A DNA stretch of 48,360 bases from a virus (IMGVR_UViG_3300017917_004546:1-48360); one strand, 5' to 3'; positions 23,873-32,830 are shown, counted from the stretch's first letter. Numbers and translations are program-made. Notes: generated by a model from the sequence alone, not told the origin.

Positions 23873-24652
23873 ATGTCACAGGTAGTAGTATCTTTAACAA
23901 CAGTACCTAATAGGCTTATGGAACCCAAAGACTATATGGGCACTAGACTAGGACTAAAAACGCTATTAGAACAATCATATAAAAATTATGAAATTCATTT
24001 TAATATCCCGCATTCTTATAAAAGAACTGGTGAACAATTACATATTCCCGATTGGCTATATGATTTCGAACAATCAAATCCTCATTTAAAGATTTTTAGG
24101 ACAAAAGATCTTGGTTCTATTACTAAAATAATACCAACTCTTGAAAGAATAAATGATCCAGATACTATAATTATAGTAGCAGACGATGATCTGTACTATA
24201 TGGACGGCATGATAGAAGCTCATCTAGAAGCTAGAGAAAGATACCCAAACGCTGCTATAGGCTTCGCTGGAATGAGCGCCCTCGACGGCTCATGCCACTT
24301 CTGCACAACACTAGCCAAAGATACAAGGGTTAAGATACTAGAAGGATACAAAACAGTATCATATAAAAGAAGTTTTTTTGACATAGAAGAATTTAAAACA
24401 AATTTTGTATCTAAATCATGGAATGACGACCATACGCTATCTGCTTATATGGGATATAAAAATATACCTAAAATAGTTATGTCTTATGAAAATGATACTG
24501 ATTTTTCTCCTAGAGTTGAATCATTTCCAGTTATTGGTCACACACCAATAGAAAGAGGTGGCTGTTATGAGTTTAGGAATAATTCTGATTTACAAAATGA
24601 ATCTGAAATTAATATAAATAATTTTTATAAACTAGGCTATCTTGAGCGTTAA
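23873..24652 (+). CDS. GT-A-type glycosyltransferase
   Basis: A 259-residue protein. VVVSLTTVPNRL is the first strand, LKTLLEQSYKNYEIHFNIP the second, and TIIIVADDDLYY near residue 103 the metal-binding DDD. KSWNDDHTLSAYM is a plausible acceptor/catalytic helix. It closes the plus-strand operon and overlaps the end of the convergent subtilisin gene by 4 nt, with no terminator between. Confidence 0.8.
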   Translation: MSQVVVSLTTVPNRLMEPKDYMGTRLGLKTLLEQSYKNYEIHFNIPHSYKRTGEQLHIPDWLYDFEQSNPHLKIFRTKDLGSITKIIPTLERINDPDTIIIVADDDLYYMDGMIEAHLEARERYPNAAIGFAGMSALDGSCHFCTTLAKDTRVKILEGYKTVSYKRSFFDIEEFKTNFVSKSWNDDHTLSAYMGYKNIPKIVMSYENDTDFSPRVESFPVIGHTPIERGGCYEFRNNSDLQNESEININNFYKLGYLER

Positions 24653-25584
24653 GATTTTACTGGATAAATAATACCATATCCTTGATATTTTTTAATAGCT
24701 GGATATTTTATATCATTTAGTGGTTTGCAATATTCTTTTAATATACTTACATAATCTTTATAAGAATTAAGTTGGTATTGATTATATTTTAAATTATAAC
24801 TCAATAATAATGATGCTATACCAACCGCAAATGGATTGCTCATACTTGTTCCGCTCATTTTAGCATATTTATTATTTGGTATACATCCCATAATATTGTG
24901 TCCTGGAGCCAAAAAATCTAAGCTTTCTCCACTACATGAAAAATTTGTTCTTTGTAATTTTTCGTCTATTGCGCCGATTGCTATAGTATTGGGATATTTA
25001 GCTGGATACATAACATCGTTTTCTGCTCCACTGTTACCAGCCGCACAAAAAATAATTTTATTTCTACTTTCAGCATAATTAACAGCTTTTTCTATATCAA
25101 TATTAGATCCACCGGATCCTAAACTCATAGTAATAAAATTAACATTTTTTTGATCTGCTGCCCAATATAATCCATCAACTATAGATCCAACAGATCCTGT
25201 TCCTTGATCTCCTAATACTTTAACTGGCATTATTTTAGTTTTTGGTGCTACGCCAACCATACCTCTTCCATTATTACATGCCGCTATTGTTGATGATACA
25301 TGAGTTCCGTGTCCATTTCTATCCATTGGGCTACTATTTTTTTCTACAAAATTTTTACCATCTACTATATTTGGCTCTATATCTGGGTGTGATAAATCAC
25401 ATCCAGTATCTAAAACTGCGCACACAACTCCTTCTCCGTCGCTAAATTTCCAAGAATTTGGAATATTAAATTGTGTAATTTCCCAACCCATCATTTGTGG
25501 ATCATTTGGAGATAATCCAAATAATAGTTCTGATGTATATGGTAATAAACCTATTTTATCTTTTGAAAACCATTTTTTAAACAT
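24649..25584 (-). CDS. Subtilisin-like serine protease (S8)
   Basis: A 311-residue subtilase with the full catalytic set: Asp59 (AVLDTG), His92 (NGHGTHV), oxyanion Asn184 (AAGNSG) and Ser247 (MSGTSMSNP). It lacks a clear signal peptide and long propeptide, as intracellular subtilisins do. About 40 residues precede the domain and about 40 follow. It starts directly behind the trypsin-like protease gene, so two serine proteases of different clans are co-expressed. Possible targets are host envelope or defence proteins. Confidence 0.92.
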   Translation of the reverse strand: MFKKWFSKDKIGLLPYTSELLFGLSPNDPQMMGWEITQFNIPNSWKFSDGEGVVCAVLDTGCDLSHPDIEPNIVDGKNFVEKNSSPMDRNGHGTHVSSTIAACNNGRGMVGVAPKTKIMPVKVLGDQGTGSVGSIVDGLYWAADQKNVNFITMSLGSGGSNIDIEKAVNYAESRNKIIFCAAGNSGAENDVMYPAKYPNTIAIGAIDEKLQRTNFSCSGESLDFLAPGHNIMGCIPNNKYAKMSGTSMSNPFAVGIASLLLSYNLKYNQYQLNSYKDYVSILKEYCKPLNDIKYPAIKKYQGYGIIYPVKS

Positions 25585-25585
25585 T

Positions 25586-26344
25586 TTATTCTTTCATTAA
25601 TTCTTGTGTAATACTCTCTATCCAATCTTTGTATACACTAACTCTTGTATGAGCGCTTACAGCTCCATATTTTGATTTTCCTTTATTAATTTTATCTTCT
25701 ATAACGCCAGAATGTATACCAGCAAGATCATTTCCTATAAATAATCCACCACCACTATCTCCTGGAGCAATTATAAACTCTAATTCTGTTTTATCTATTT
25801 TTACTGACGGTGAACAAAATAATAAATATTCATTTACTGCATCAATTATATTTGATCCTGCTCTTTTTTTACTTTCTTTACTAGGTAATATTCCAGTAAT
25901 AAATGTTCCAGTAGAACCATATCCAGCTAAAGAACATATTGATCCATTTTCTTTATTATCTTTATATATATCTGGATACCAATCTAGTCCTATATCTCCA
26001 GAAACTAAACAGACCGCTATATCATGTCTTCCAAATTTTTCGTAATCATAATCTTGATGAACTACTATTTTTTTAATTGGTAATAATTTTGTACTAAAAA
26101 TTACAACACAAGTTTTATTATTATGAAATATATGGGCGGCTGTAATAATTATATTGTTTTTATAAGCAACTACTGATCCAGAATATGGCGTGTCGTCCTG
26201 TTTTCTACCTATGATCTGACCAATATATGGAAATTTTGATCCATAATTTATATATTTTTCATCTGGAGTGCTAGGATCTATTGTTCCAGAAAAAGATAGT
26301 GTTCCATATACTATCGCTAATAATACCAAAAATATTTTTATCAT
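25586..26344 (-). CDS. Secreted trypsin-like serine protease (S1)
   Basis: A 252-residue chymotrypsin-fold protease. Residues 1-19 form a signal peptide (MIKIFLVLLAIVYGTLSFSG). The triad is His71 (TAAHIF), Asp108 (HDIAV) and Ser197 (GDSGGGL). AAAGGG-like sequence 8 nt before the ATG supports this start. The first 74 nt lie inside the HNH gene in another frame. Export through the host inner membrane implies action in the periplasm or outside the cell. Confidence 0.9.
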   Translation of the reverse strand: MIKIFLVLLAIVYGTLSFSGTIDPSTPDEKYINYGSKFPYIGQIIGRKQDDTPYSGSVVAYKNNIIITAAHIFHNNKTCVVIFSTKLLPIKKIVVHQDYDYEKFGRHDIAVCLVSGDIGLDWYPDIYKDNKENGSICSLAGYGSTGTFITGILPSKESKKRAGSNIIDAVNEYLLFCSPSVKIDKTELEFIIAPGDSGGGLFIGNDLAGIHSGVIEDKINKGKSKYGAVSAHTRVSVYKDWIESITQELMKE

Positions 26345-26654
26345 AAAACTGACCCTTTAAGTTATAGGGTTTATTAAGTACTTTTCTATAATACACCTCA
26401 CTATCCTCTATAACATTCTTATTCCAATTATTCCAGTCCATAAAATGTCCAAATACAAAGTGGCATGTTTTACAAAGAGTTATTAAATTATTATAGTCTA
26501 ATTCTTTTGTTTTATCTATACTTACCGGTATTATATGATGAACTTGTAAATTTTTATATGTTCCACATGCCTGACAATGAGTTTGTTTATTTAGATGATT
26601 ATTTCTAACTGTTTTCCATTTTGATGATCTCGTAGATAATAGACTATATATCAT
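26271..26654 (-). CDS. HNH endonuclease
   Basis: A 127-residue HNH nuclease. CQACG and CKTCH near residues 31 and 67 make the zinc pair, and LQVHHIIPV carries the His-His of the beta-beta-alpha-metal fold, with ELDYNNLITLC as the Asn strand. ATG 26654 is favoured over an upstream TTG. The last 25 residues overlap the trypsin-like gene in another frame. It resembles free-standing homing-type nucleases common in large phages. Confidence 0.85.
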   Translation of the reverse strand: MIYSLLSTRSSKWKTVRNNHLNKQTHCQACGTYKNLQVHHIIPVSIDKTKELDYNNLITLCKTCHFVFGHFMDWNNWNKNVIEDSEVYYRKVLNKPYNLKGQFYDKNIFGIISDSIWNTIFFWNNRS

Positions 26655-26664
26655 CTTTATCAAC

Positions 26665-27672
26665 TTATAATACTTGAGAAGCTATCAAACATCCTTTTGC
26701 AACAGCATGAAGAGGATCATCGGCATGGATCACTTCTTTTATTGGTAGTGGAAAATTATTTTCTTTTAATTTTTTATGAAAAGTTTCCACATATCCTTTT
26801 GCCAATGACGTTCCACCAGCTATAACTATTTTAAGTGGTTCTTTAAATTTTGGTAATGCTTTATGATTACTTAAAGCAACACTTAAATATTTTGTAGTAT
26901 AATCTATTAGTCTATCATAATAAGAACACACTGCTTCTAAAACCGGATTCTCATTAGTTTGACCAATCACATAATCGCCTTGTTCTTTTTCAGCTTGAAC
27001 AACACTATCTGGTTCTCCCATAGCAACAGATACCATACGATCTATCCAGTCTCCAGATTTTGTTGTGCTAAAAGTTACTGTTGGTTCTCCATTAAGCATA
27101 ACACAAACATTTGTCATGCCAGCACCACAACTCACACCTATTCCTGTATAATCTGTATCTTCTAAACCAGCATAACATAGCGCCTCTGCTTCATTAATTG
27201 CTCTAGCATCGTACCCCTGTTCTGCTAAAATACTCTTTACAACATCTTCGTGATAGCCAACATCAAAATCATCATCTTCTTGATCGACTGGTTGTGCTGG
27301 TTTACAAAATATTAATTTTTCACCAGGCTCTGATGCTATCCCGACTACTTCTTTTAGAATAAAAGCTAGTACTTTTTTTGCTTCTTTTTCTTTTGAAGAA
27401 ACGACACCTTTATGCATAGGTCTTTTTGCGCTATCATTTCTTTCAATAGCTTTTTCTATTGCATCTTTTCCTAATAATATAAATGAATTATCACTGTCTT
27501 TGATAAAAATTTTACCATTTAATCCTTTTTCGATCATTTTTGTTGCTACTGGTGTTGTTGGTTTAATAATATAGAAAGCGTCTCTAAATTCTTTATACTC
27601 TATATTATTACTATTATTTTTAGCTAAAACAATATAACTTGTGCCAACATCCAATCCCACACCATTACTCAT
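26665..27672 (-). CDS. Actin-like ATPase (ParM/Alp type)
   Basis: A 335-residue protein of the actin/Hsp70 fold. GVGLDVGTSYIVLA is phosphate-1, TGIGVSCGAGMTNVCVML near residue 180 phosphate-2, and KIVIAGGTSLAKGYVETF near residue 285 the adenosine motif. Length and order match ParM-like filament proteins. A strong GGAGG Shine-Dalgarno sits 8 nt before the ATG. No ParR-like partner is evident next to it. Likely roles are DNA segregation or positioning of phage material. Confidence 0.85.
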   Translation of the reverse strand: MSNGVGLDVGTSYIVLAKNNSNNIEYKEFRDAFYIIKPTTPVATKMIEKGLNGKIFIKDSDNSFILLGKDAIEKAIERNDSAKRPMHKGVVSSKEKEAKKVLAFILKEVVGIASEPGEKLIFCKPAQPVDQEDDDFDVGYHEDVVKSILAEQGYDARAINEAEALCYAGLEDTDYTGIGVSCGAGMTNVCVMLNGEPTVTFSTTKSGDWIDRMVSVAMGEPDSVVQAEKEQGDYVIGQTNENPVLEAVCSYYDRLIDYTTKYLSVALSNHKALPKFKEPLKIVIAGGTSLAKGYVETFHKKLKENNFPLPIKEVIHADDPLHAVAKGCLIASQVL

Positions 27673-27709
27673 AATAAAACCTCCATACTATCTTAAAATA
27701 ATTTTTTAA

Positions 27710-27725
27710 CCAATATATATACACC
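27710..27725 (-). promoter_or_regulatory. GGTGTATATATATTGG promoter-like motif before actin-like gene
   Basis: The recurrent GGTGTATA element occurs 38-53 nt before the actin-like ATPase ATG, in a position suited to a promoter, followed by an AT-only run. No good -35 is visible. Confidence 0.3.
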
Positions 27726-27750
27726 TATGATTAGTATTTATTGATTATTA

Positions 27751-28062
27751 TTACTCTTTTAATTTTTTGAGTTTATTTATAGAATCTGTAATATTTTCAT
27801 CAGATATGGTCGTATTTCCTAAATTGTCATATTTTTTTTCTAAACTGCTAGTATTAATTTTACTAACAACTTTTGTTTCATCTATATTAATTTTTTCTAT
27901 ACTATTTTTTTGTTTGTCTATTGGAATAAAACTAGTATCACTTACATTACTGTTCACTATATTAATTTTAGATATTTTTCCAATAAAATATCCTAATATA
28001 AATGTTATAATATTTAATATTAAAAATATAACTATAATAATTTGACTAACATCCATATTCAT
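27751..28062 (-). CDS. Small membrane-anchored hypothetical protein
   Basis: A 103-residue protein with one N-terminal membrane helix (residues 6-27, IIIVIFLILNIITFILGYFIG) and a polar, Ser/Asn/Lys-rich soluble tail ending in a short helix. Its start overlaps the oxygenase stop in an ATGA junction. It may anchor a partner at the membrane; no family is recognised. Confidence 0.6.
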   Translation of the reverse strand: MNMDVSQIIIVIFLILNIITFILGYFIGKISKINIVNSNVSDTSFIPIDKQKNSIEKINIDETKVVSKINTSSLEKKYDNLGNTTISDENITDSINKLKKLKE

Positions 28063-28910
28063 ATTAATTCTCTAATAGGTTTTGAAAAATATTTACTATA
28101 ATCAGGATCATTTTCAATATTCCAATATTCACTTACTGGTCTTTGTGTCCATCTTTCTAAATATCTAGGATTTTTACGAAAATATTTCCAATTTCTATTT
28201 ATAATATATGCTGGTGATGAATGAAACCAACTAACTATTGCTGATCTATCAAAATTTGCTCCTATAAAACCATGAAAACTATTGTGACTAATCTCAAACA
28301 TAAATAATCTATTATTTTTAGGTTCTATTGTTTTTATGAGATTACCACCATAACCCTCATAAATTCCCGTTCCTCCACCATTAGTACTAATATGGTCATT
28401 ATTATTTAAATAATATAATAAAGCTATACTTCTTATCATCTTAATGCTATTCGTATTAGCTATAGAGTCGTCCGTATATACAACCCCACCAGTTGTAATA
28501 AAAGAATCCTCTGTTGACTTATTAGAAAATGAGCATATATTCATATCTCTATGAATAAATCCATTTTTGGATGGTGCTTTATGAAAATGAGCCGAAGGCG
28601 ATATAAACTTTGATGTTTCAATATTAAATATTTTTTCAACAAAATTTTGTAATTCTTTAGAAGCAAAGAAATCATAACCATCTTTCAAATCTTGTAGACC
28701 TAATCCGGATATATAACCCTCATAGTCGCTTGTTGCCCCAGGCTGATCCTTATAGGGCTTTGTCCTTGCTATAAACTCTGGAAATTTTTTACATAAAGAT
28801 TCGTATATTTCTTTATTAAATAAATTATCTATTATAATATAATTGAATGGATCATTGAATTTAGATATAGAAATATATTTAGATTCATAGTGGTGTATAT
28901 TATATTGCAT
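28059..28910 (-). CDS. 2-oxoglutarate/Fe(II)-dependent oxygenase
   Basis: A 283-residue double-stranded beta-helix enzyme. The iron triad appears as GFIHRDM (His120, Asp122) and a distal His in ISHNSFHGF (His213), with Arg222 (DRSAIVSWF) positioned to bind 2-oxoglutarate. The pattern resembles prolyl-4-hydroxylase-like oxygenases that hydroxylate proteins or small molecules. Together with a hydroxyproline-type GlcNAc transferase homologue in the same window, protein hydroxylation followed by glycosylation is a testable idea. Confidence 0.78.
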   Translation of the reverse strand: MQYNIHHYESKYISISKFNDPFNYIIIDNLFNKEIYESLCKKFPEFIARTKPYKDQPGATSDYEGYISGLGLQDLKDGYDFFASKELQNFVEKIFNIETSKFISPSAHFHKAPSKNGFIHRDMNICSFSNKSTEDSFITTGGVVYTDDSIANTNSIKMIRSIALLYYLNNNDHISTNGGGTGIYEGYGGNLIKTIEPKNNRLFMFEISHNSFHGFIGANFDRSAIVSWFHSSPAYIINRNWKYFRKNPRYLERWTQRPVSEYWNIENDPDYSKYFSKPIRELI

Positions 28911-28929
28911 ATATTTATTAGGAGAGGAT

Positions 28930-29253
28930 ATGGATAAGTTAGGTAAAATTTGGGGTTTTATCTCAAAAATTTTTTCTAATGATAATCTATCTATAGATCG
29001 TATAGAAATAATTGCTAATCAAAAATGTTCCAAACATCTTCATGAATATAAATATAATATGTTTTTTGTTGAATCTGGCAAGATAGTTGTTCATAGATGG
29101 GAGAACAATAATCTTATTTCTACTGTACTAAATCAATACGATACAATCATAATATCTCCTAATATCTATCATCAATTTGAAGCTTTAGAAAATAGTATAG
29201 TCTATGAGATATATTATACTAAATTAAATAATAATGATATTCTAAGAAATTAA
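28930..29253 (+). CDS. Cupin-domain protein
   Basis: A 107-residue single-domain cupin. CSKHLHEYKYNMFFVESGKIVVH is motif 1 with the paired His metal ligands and Gly, and YDTIIISPNIYHQFEAL is motif 2 with its His. AGGAGAGGAT just before the ATG is a very strong ribosome site. It is divergent from the oxygenase with only 19 bp between starts. Small cupins often act as sugar epimerases/isomerases or sensors. Confidence 0.8.
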   Translation: MDKLGKIWGFISKIFSNDNLSIDRIEIIANQKCSKHLHEYKYNMFFVESGKIVVHRWENNNLISTVLNQYDTIIISPNIYHQFEALENSIVYEIYYTKLNNNDILRN

Positions 29254-29255
29254 TT

Positions 29256-30293
29256 ATGAATTTTAAAATAGTAAGTGGTTATACAAAAGATACTCCATAC
29301 GAACAAGAAGTTCAATTTTTGATAGAGTCTTTTAAAAAACATAATATTATTAATTATGAAATCATAGGATATACTAATCTTGGTAGTTGGAGCAAAAATT
29401 GTCAATATAAAGCATATATTATACAAGAACAGCTTAAAAAATACAATATTCCTATAGTATGGTTAGATGCAGATGCTGTGTTGTATGATTATCCTAATCT
29501 ATTTGACTCAATAGATAAAGATATTGCTTTTTGTGACTATTATGGTGGCGTTGCTTCTGGCACACTATATATGAAACCAACAGAAACAATAATGAATCTA
29601 TGTAAAGAATGGATATCTTTAAATAATAAGGATAGTAATGTATGGGATCAAAATAATTTAACAATTCTAATTAATAAATACAATATACCTTATTATAAAT
29701 TACCAGTCACATATTGTAAAATAGATTTTGCCAAATGTTCTGATAAGATTATTATTGGTCAAAATCAAGCTAGTAGAAGATTTAAAAAGTTAATCAACTC
29801 AACAAACAATTCTGTTAAACCAGATATTAATTATAAATCTATAGCATATGCTTCTCATTTAAAACTACTAACTAAATATTTGATGTTAATAGATAGCAAT
29901 TCTACTGTTATTGAGACTGGTTGTGGATTTTTTAGCTCTCCTGTTATATCAGCAATCGCTGAATATAAAAATTTAAAATATTATATATATTATAGCAATA
30001 ATGTTTATAAAAATGAAATTGAAAAATTTATTAAAAATGCTATATATATTTATGTAGAAGATTGGTCAAAATGGTATCCAAAAATTAATGCATCATTATA
30101 TTTTCATGATAATGAAGAACTAGTTATTAATAGATATAAACAAATTAATAAAATTTTACCAAAAACAAAATATTTGATATTACATGACTATAGCACTTAT
30201 TTTGAAAGACAATGCGATATGAGTCATTTTACTATAATTGACGAATTCAAAGATTTAAATCCAAGCACCTGTGTAATTAAAGGGTCGATATGA
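29256..30293 (+). CDS. Nucleotide-diphospho-sugar transferase fused to methyltransferase-like domain
   Basis: A 345-residue two-part protein. Residues 1-175 look like a GT-A transferase of the PF03407 type, with IVWLDADAVLYDYP as the metal-binding DxD and GGVASGTLYM following. Residues 200-345 resemble a Rossmann methyltransferase or radical-free SAM-type fold (VIETGCGFFSSPVISAI). Later methyltransferase motifs are weak, so that half may be non-catalytic. It directly follows the cupin gene and overlaps the next by 4 nt. Confidence 0.62.
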   Translation: MNFKIVSGYTKDTPYEQEVQFLIESFKKHNIINYEIIGYTNLGSWSKNCQYKAYIIQEQLKKYNIPIVWLDADAVLYDYPNLFDSIDKDIAFCDYYGGVASGTLYMKPTETIMNLCKEWISLNNKDSNVWDQNNLTILINKYNIPYYKLPVTYCKIDFAKCSDKIIIGQNQASRRFKKLINSTNNSVKPDINYKSIAYASHLKLLTKYLMLIDSNSTVIETGCGFFSSPVISAIAEYKNLKYYIYYSNNVYKNEIEKFIKNAIYIYVEDWSKWYPKINASLYFHDNEELVINRYKQINKILPKTKYLILHDYSTYFERQCDMSHFTIIDEFKDLNPSTCVIKGSI

Positions 30294-30913
30294 ATTATTT
30301 TCTATTGGCAAATAATAAAGATTTATCTGAAATTACTATAAATAAATTAAATTTAAATATAGATAAAGATTGCTTAGTATTATTTAATTTTCTTTTTCCA
30401 TTAAAATTTGATAGGATCAAAAACTATCCTAATAAAATATGTATCTCTAGAAGACGACCAGTAAAAGACAGATTAGATAGTAAAATCTTACCAGGTATAA
30501 AAGAATATTATTGTAATATGGGTTTTATGAGAGAAAATCAACATCTATTTAAAGAGATTTATTTTTTAGGATGTCCACATAACATGGGTAACAATTTTGA
30601 GGACTACAATAATCATATTAATCTTTTTAATTTTGATCAAGAAAAAATCAAATGCATAGACTATAATCCTGCTGAAATGGCAAAAAGATTAAATTATCAT
30701 AGAACAGGTATCAAGTATGAGGTTAGTACAGGAATTATAGTTAATGAATATCTACAAAACATAAAAAAGATAGAAGATAATGTTATACTTGTTGCGTTTA
30801 ATTCTGGACTAACTAATTTTCATGATAAAGAATGGGAAACAGAATATTTTCAACAACAGATAGTAAATAAAAAATGCTATTGTATAGATAGCTATGGTAT
30901 CTGTAATATTTGA
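30290..30913 (+). CDS. Putative sialyltransferase-like (GT29-type) protein
   Basis: A 207-residue protein. The N-terminus contains a CLVLFNF strand and an RRRP turn. In the C-terminal half YEVSTGIIVNEYL, then ILVAFNSGLTNFHDKEWETEYF, resembles the S/VS sialylmotif order of GT29-like bacterial and viral proteins. The match is recalled and partial, so the call is tentative. Its end overlaps the convergent dehydratase-like gene by 22 nt. Confidence 0.42.
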   Translation: MNYFLLANNKDLSEITINKLNLNIDKDCLVLFNFLFPLKFDRIKNYPNKICISRRRPVKDRLDSKILPGIKEYYCNMGFMRENQHLFKEIYFLGCPHNMGNNFEDYNNHINLFNFDQEKIKCIDYNPAEMAKRLNYHRTGIKYEVSTGIIVNEYLQNIKKIEDNVILVAFNSGLTNFHDKEWETEYFQQQIVNKKCYCIDSYGICNI

Positions 30914-31521
30914 TGCTTATAGCAATTATTAATATTTAATATTATGCCTAATAAGTATAAACTAAATTCTTTTACATATACACATCCATTACTTTGCGAT
31001 GGTATATTATTGGTATTTTTCCAGTAAAAATTATTATCTCTATATTCGAATCTATTTGTATAGTCGTTGTGTCCGTAGATTGCGCCTGGTCTAATTATGA
31101 TAGAATCAATACTTAGTGATAGTACATATTTTTCTAATTCTTTTTTATTGTAACAATACCAGTAGTACGGATCATTTACATTTTGTTTGTTTAAAACATT
31201 ATCATCTAGTACACTTTGAGTAGATATTAAAAGATATTTCTTACAGTTAATATACTGTATTGTGTTTTTATACTGTTCAACATTATAACATGAAAAATCT
31301 ACCACTATATCAAAAAATTTATTCATAAGATTTGAACAAGACAATCCGTTGTTCCTATCGATATAGATATGTTCTAAATCTTTAAATATTGTTTTATTGG
31401 TTACTCCTCTATTTGCTAGTGATATATTAATATTAGTATTTTGTATTGTTGTTTCCACAAAGTCCCTACCAACCATTTGTGTTCCGCCAAGAACTAGAAT
31501 TTTTAAATTGCTATTATCCAA
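30892..31521 (-). CDS. NAD(P)-dependent epimerase/dehydratase-like protein
   Basis: A 209-residue protein with an SDR Rossmann start (KILVLGGTQMVGRDFVE) and IVVDFSCYN for strand 4. IIIRPGAIYGHND is the conserved post-catalytic segment. Tyr and Lys appear as WYCYNKKELEKYV. Atypical SDRs of this length occur as sugar epimerases and as RNA- or chloroplast-type proteins. It overlaps the DUF1501 gene by 8 nt. Confidence 0.68.
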   Translation of the reverse strand: MDNSNLKILVLGGTQMVGRDFVETTIQNTNINISLANRGVTNKTIFKDLEHIYIDRNNGLSCSNLMNKFFDIVVDFSCYNVEQYKNTIQYINCKKYLLISTQSVLDDNVLNKQNVNDPYYWYCYNKKELEKYVLSLSIDSIIIRPGAIYGHNDYTNRFEYRDNNFYWKNTNNIPSQSNGCVYVKEFSLYLLGIILNINNCYKHQILQIP

Positions 31522-32788
31522 TTATATCTCCTAAAATTTTACCGTTATCAATAATTTTAACTGGCCTATTTCCTGGAGCTATTAGGTGTTTATTATGATC
31601 AATGCCTAATAGATTATATAGTGTGGCGCCCCAGTCCTCTACACTCACCGGATCGTCCTGTGGTTCGCTTGCTGTGTCGTTGCTGGAGCCGTATACCAGT
31701 CCTTTTTTAATTCCGCCCCCTGCCATGACTATAGAAAAAACACGCGGCCAATGATCTCGTCCAGCAGTTGGATTTATTTTTGGAGTACGACCAAATTCTG
31801 TAGCAACACAAACCAGTGTTGAATCTAATAGACCTTTTTCATCTAGGTCATTTATTAATGCAGAAAAAGCTTTGTCAAAAGATGGTAACTGACTACCTAT
31901 ATTTAGCGCTATATTATCGTGATGATCCCATCCGCCATAAGTTACATTCACGAATCTTACACCCGCCTCCACCAATCTTCTGCTTAGTAGTAATCTCATT
32001 CCAGCAGCAGTTTTACCATAAATTTCTTTGGTCTTATCATCTTCTTTGTTAATATCGAATGCTTGTATGGCCTGAGACGAATTCATAATATCATAAGCAT
32101 TTTGATAAAAAGAATTCATAGAGTCCAAAGAGTCTGACTTTTGCCTAACATTGAACTCTTTGTTGACTATTTCTAGCATCGCTTTTCTTTTATCAAATCT
32201 ATTTACAGATATTCCATCTGGTAATGTTAAATCTCTAACTTTAAAGTTTGGATCTTCTGGATTTCCACCAAGACTAAATGATGAATAACTGTGACTAAGA
32301 TATCCGGCACCAGCAAATTCATTAGGTACATTTGGTACTGTTATATACGGAGGTAAATTATTCCTGACTCCTAATTGTTGACTGACTACTGATCCTAAAC
32401 TTGGATACTGAATGGCTGGACTAGGACGATATCCAGTAAACATATTATTAGTTCCACGCTCATGTGCTGTTTCACTATGAGTCATAGATCTGATAATACT
32501 AATTTTATTCGCTATTTTTGCAGTTTCTGTTAAGTATTGACTAAAAAATATTCCAGGAATACTAGTTGATATACTATTTAAAGGACCCCTATAATCAACC
32601 GGACTATTGGGTTTTGGGTCAAATGTTTCTTGATGAGCATATCCACCCGGCAGATAAATATAAATCACTGACTGTGCTTTTGCTTCTTTCACAGAAGGTT
32701 CTTCTGCTCTTAATTTTAGGTAGTCTCCAAGATTTAATCCTAGATATCCTAAAACACCCGTATTTATAAAGCCTCTTCTGTTAAACAT
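31514..32788 (-). CDS. DUF1501 protein with twin-arginine leader
   Basis: A 424-residue protein of the DUF1501 (sulfatase/phosphatase-fold) family. It begins FNRRGFINTGVLGYLGLNL, a Tat-type leader. IYIYLPGGYAHQETFDPKP is the family's N-terminal motif, and GAVRF-like GVRFVNVTYGGWDHHDN and EFGRTPKINPTAGRDHWP match the conserved metal-site-like motifs. ATG 32788 has AAGGATA upstream and is preferred to one ten codons earlier. The usual PSCyt/DUF1553 partner is not adjacent; a second DUF1501 gene is 11 kb away. Confidence 0.9.
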   Translation of the reverse strand: MFNRRGFINTGVLGYLGLNLGDYLKLRAEEPSVKEAKAQSVIYIYLPGGYAHQETFDPKPNSPVDYRGPLNSISTSIPGIFFSQYLTETAKIANKISIIRSMTHSETAHERGTNNMFTGYRPSPAIQYPSLGSVVSQQLGVRNNLPPYITVPNVPNEFAGAGYLSHSYSSFSLGGNPEDPNFKVRDLTLPDGISVNRFDKRKAMLEIVNKEFNVRQKSDSLDSMNSFYQNAYDIMNSSQAIQAFDINKEDDKTKEIYGKTAAGMRLLLSRRLVEAGVRFVNVTYGGWDHHDNIALNIGSQLPSFDKAFSALINDLDEKGLLDSTLVCVATEFGRTPKINPTAGRDHWPRVFSIVMAGGGIKKGLVYGSSNDTASEPQDDPVSVEDWGATLYNLLGIDHNKHLIAPGNRPVKIIDNGKILGDIIG

Positions 32789-32800
32789 AAAATATCCTTT

Positions 32801-32820
32801 TCTGATTATATTATACACTA
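32801..32820 (-). promoter_or_regulatory. AT-rich promoter-like element before DUF1501 gene
   Basis: AGTGTATAATATAATCAGA lies 13 nt before the DUF1501 start and contains a TATAAT and a variant of the recurrent GTGTATAA motif. It follows a terminator, so it could restart transcription. There is no good -35. Confidence 0.35.
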
Positions 32821-32830
32821 TTATAGCAAA

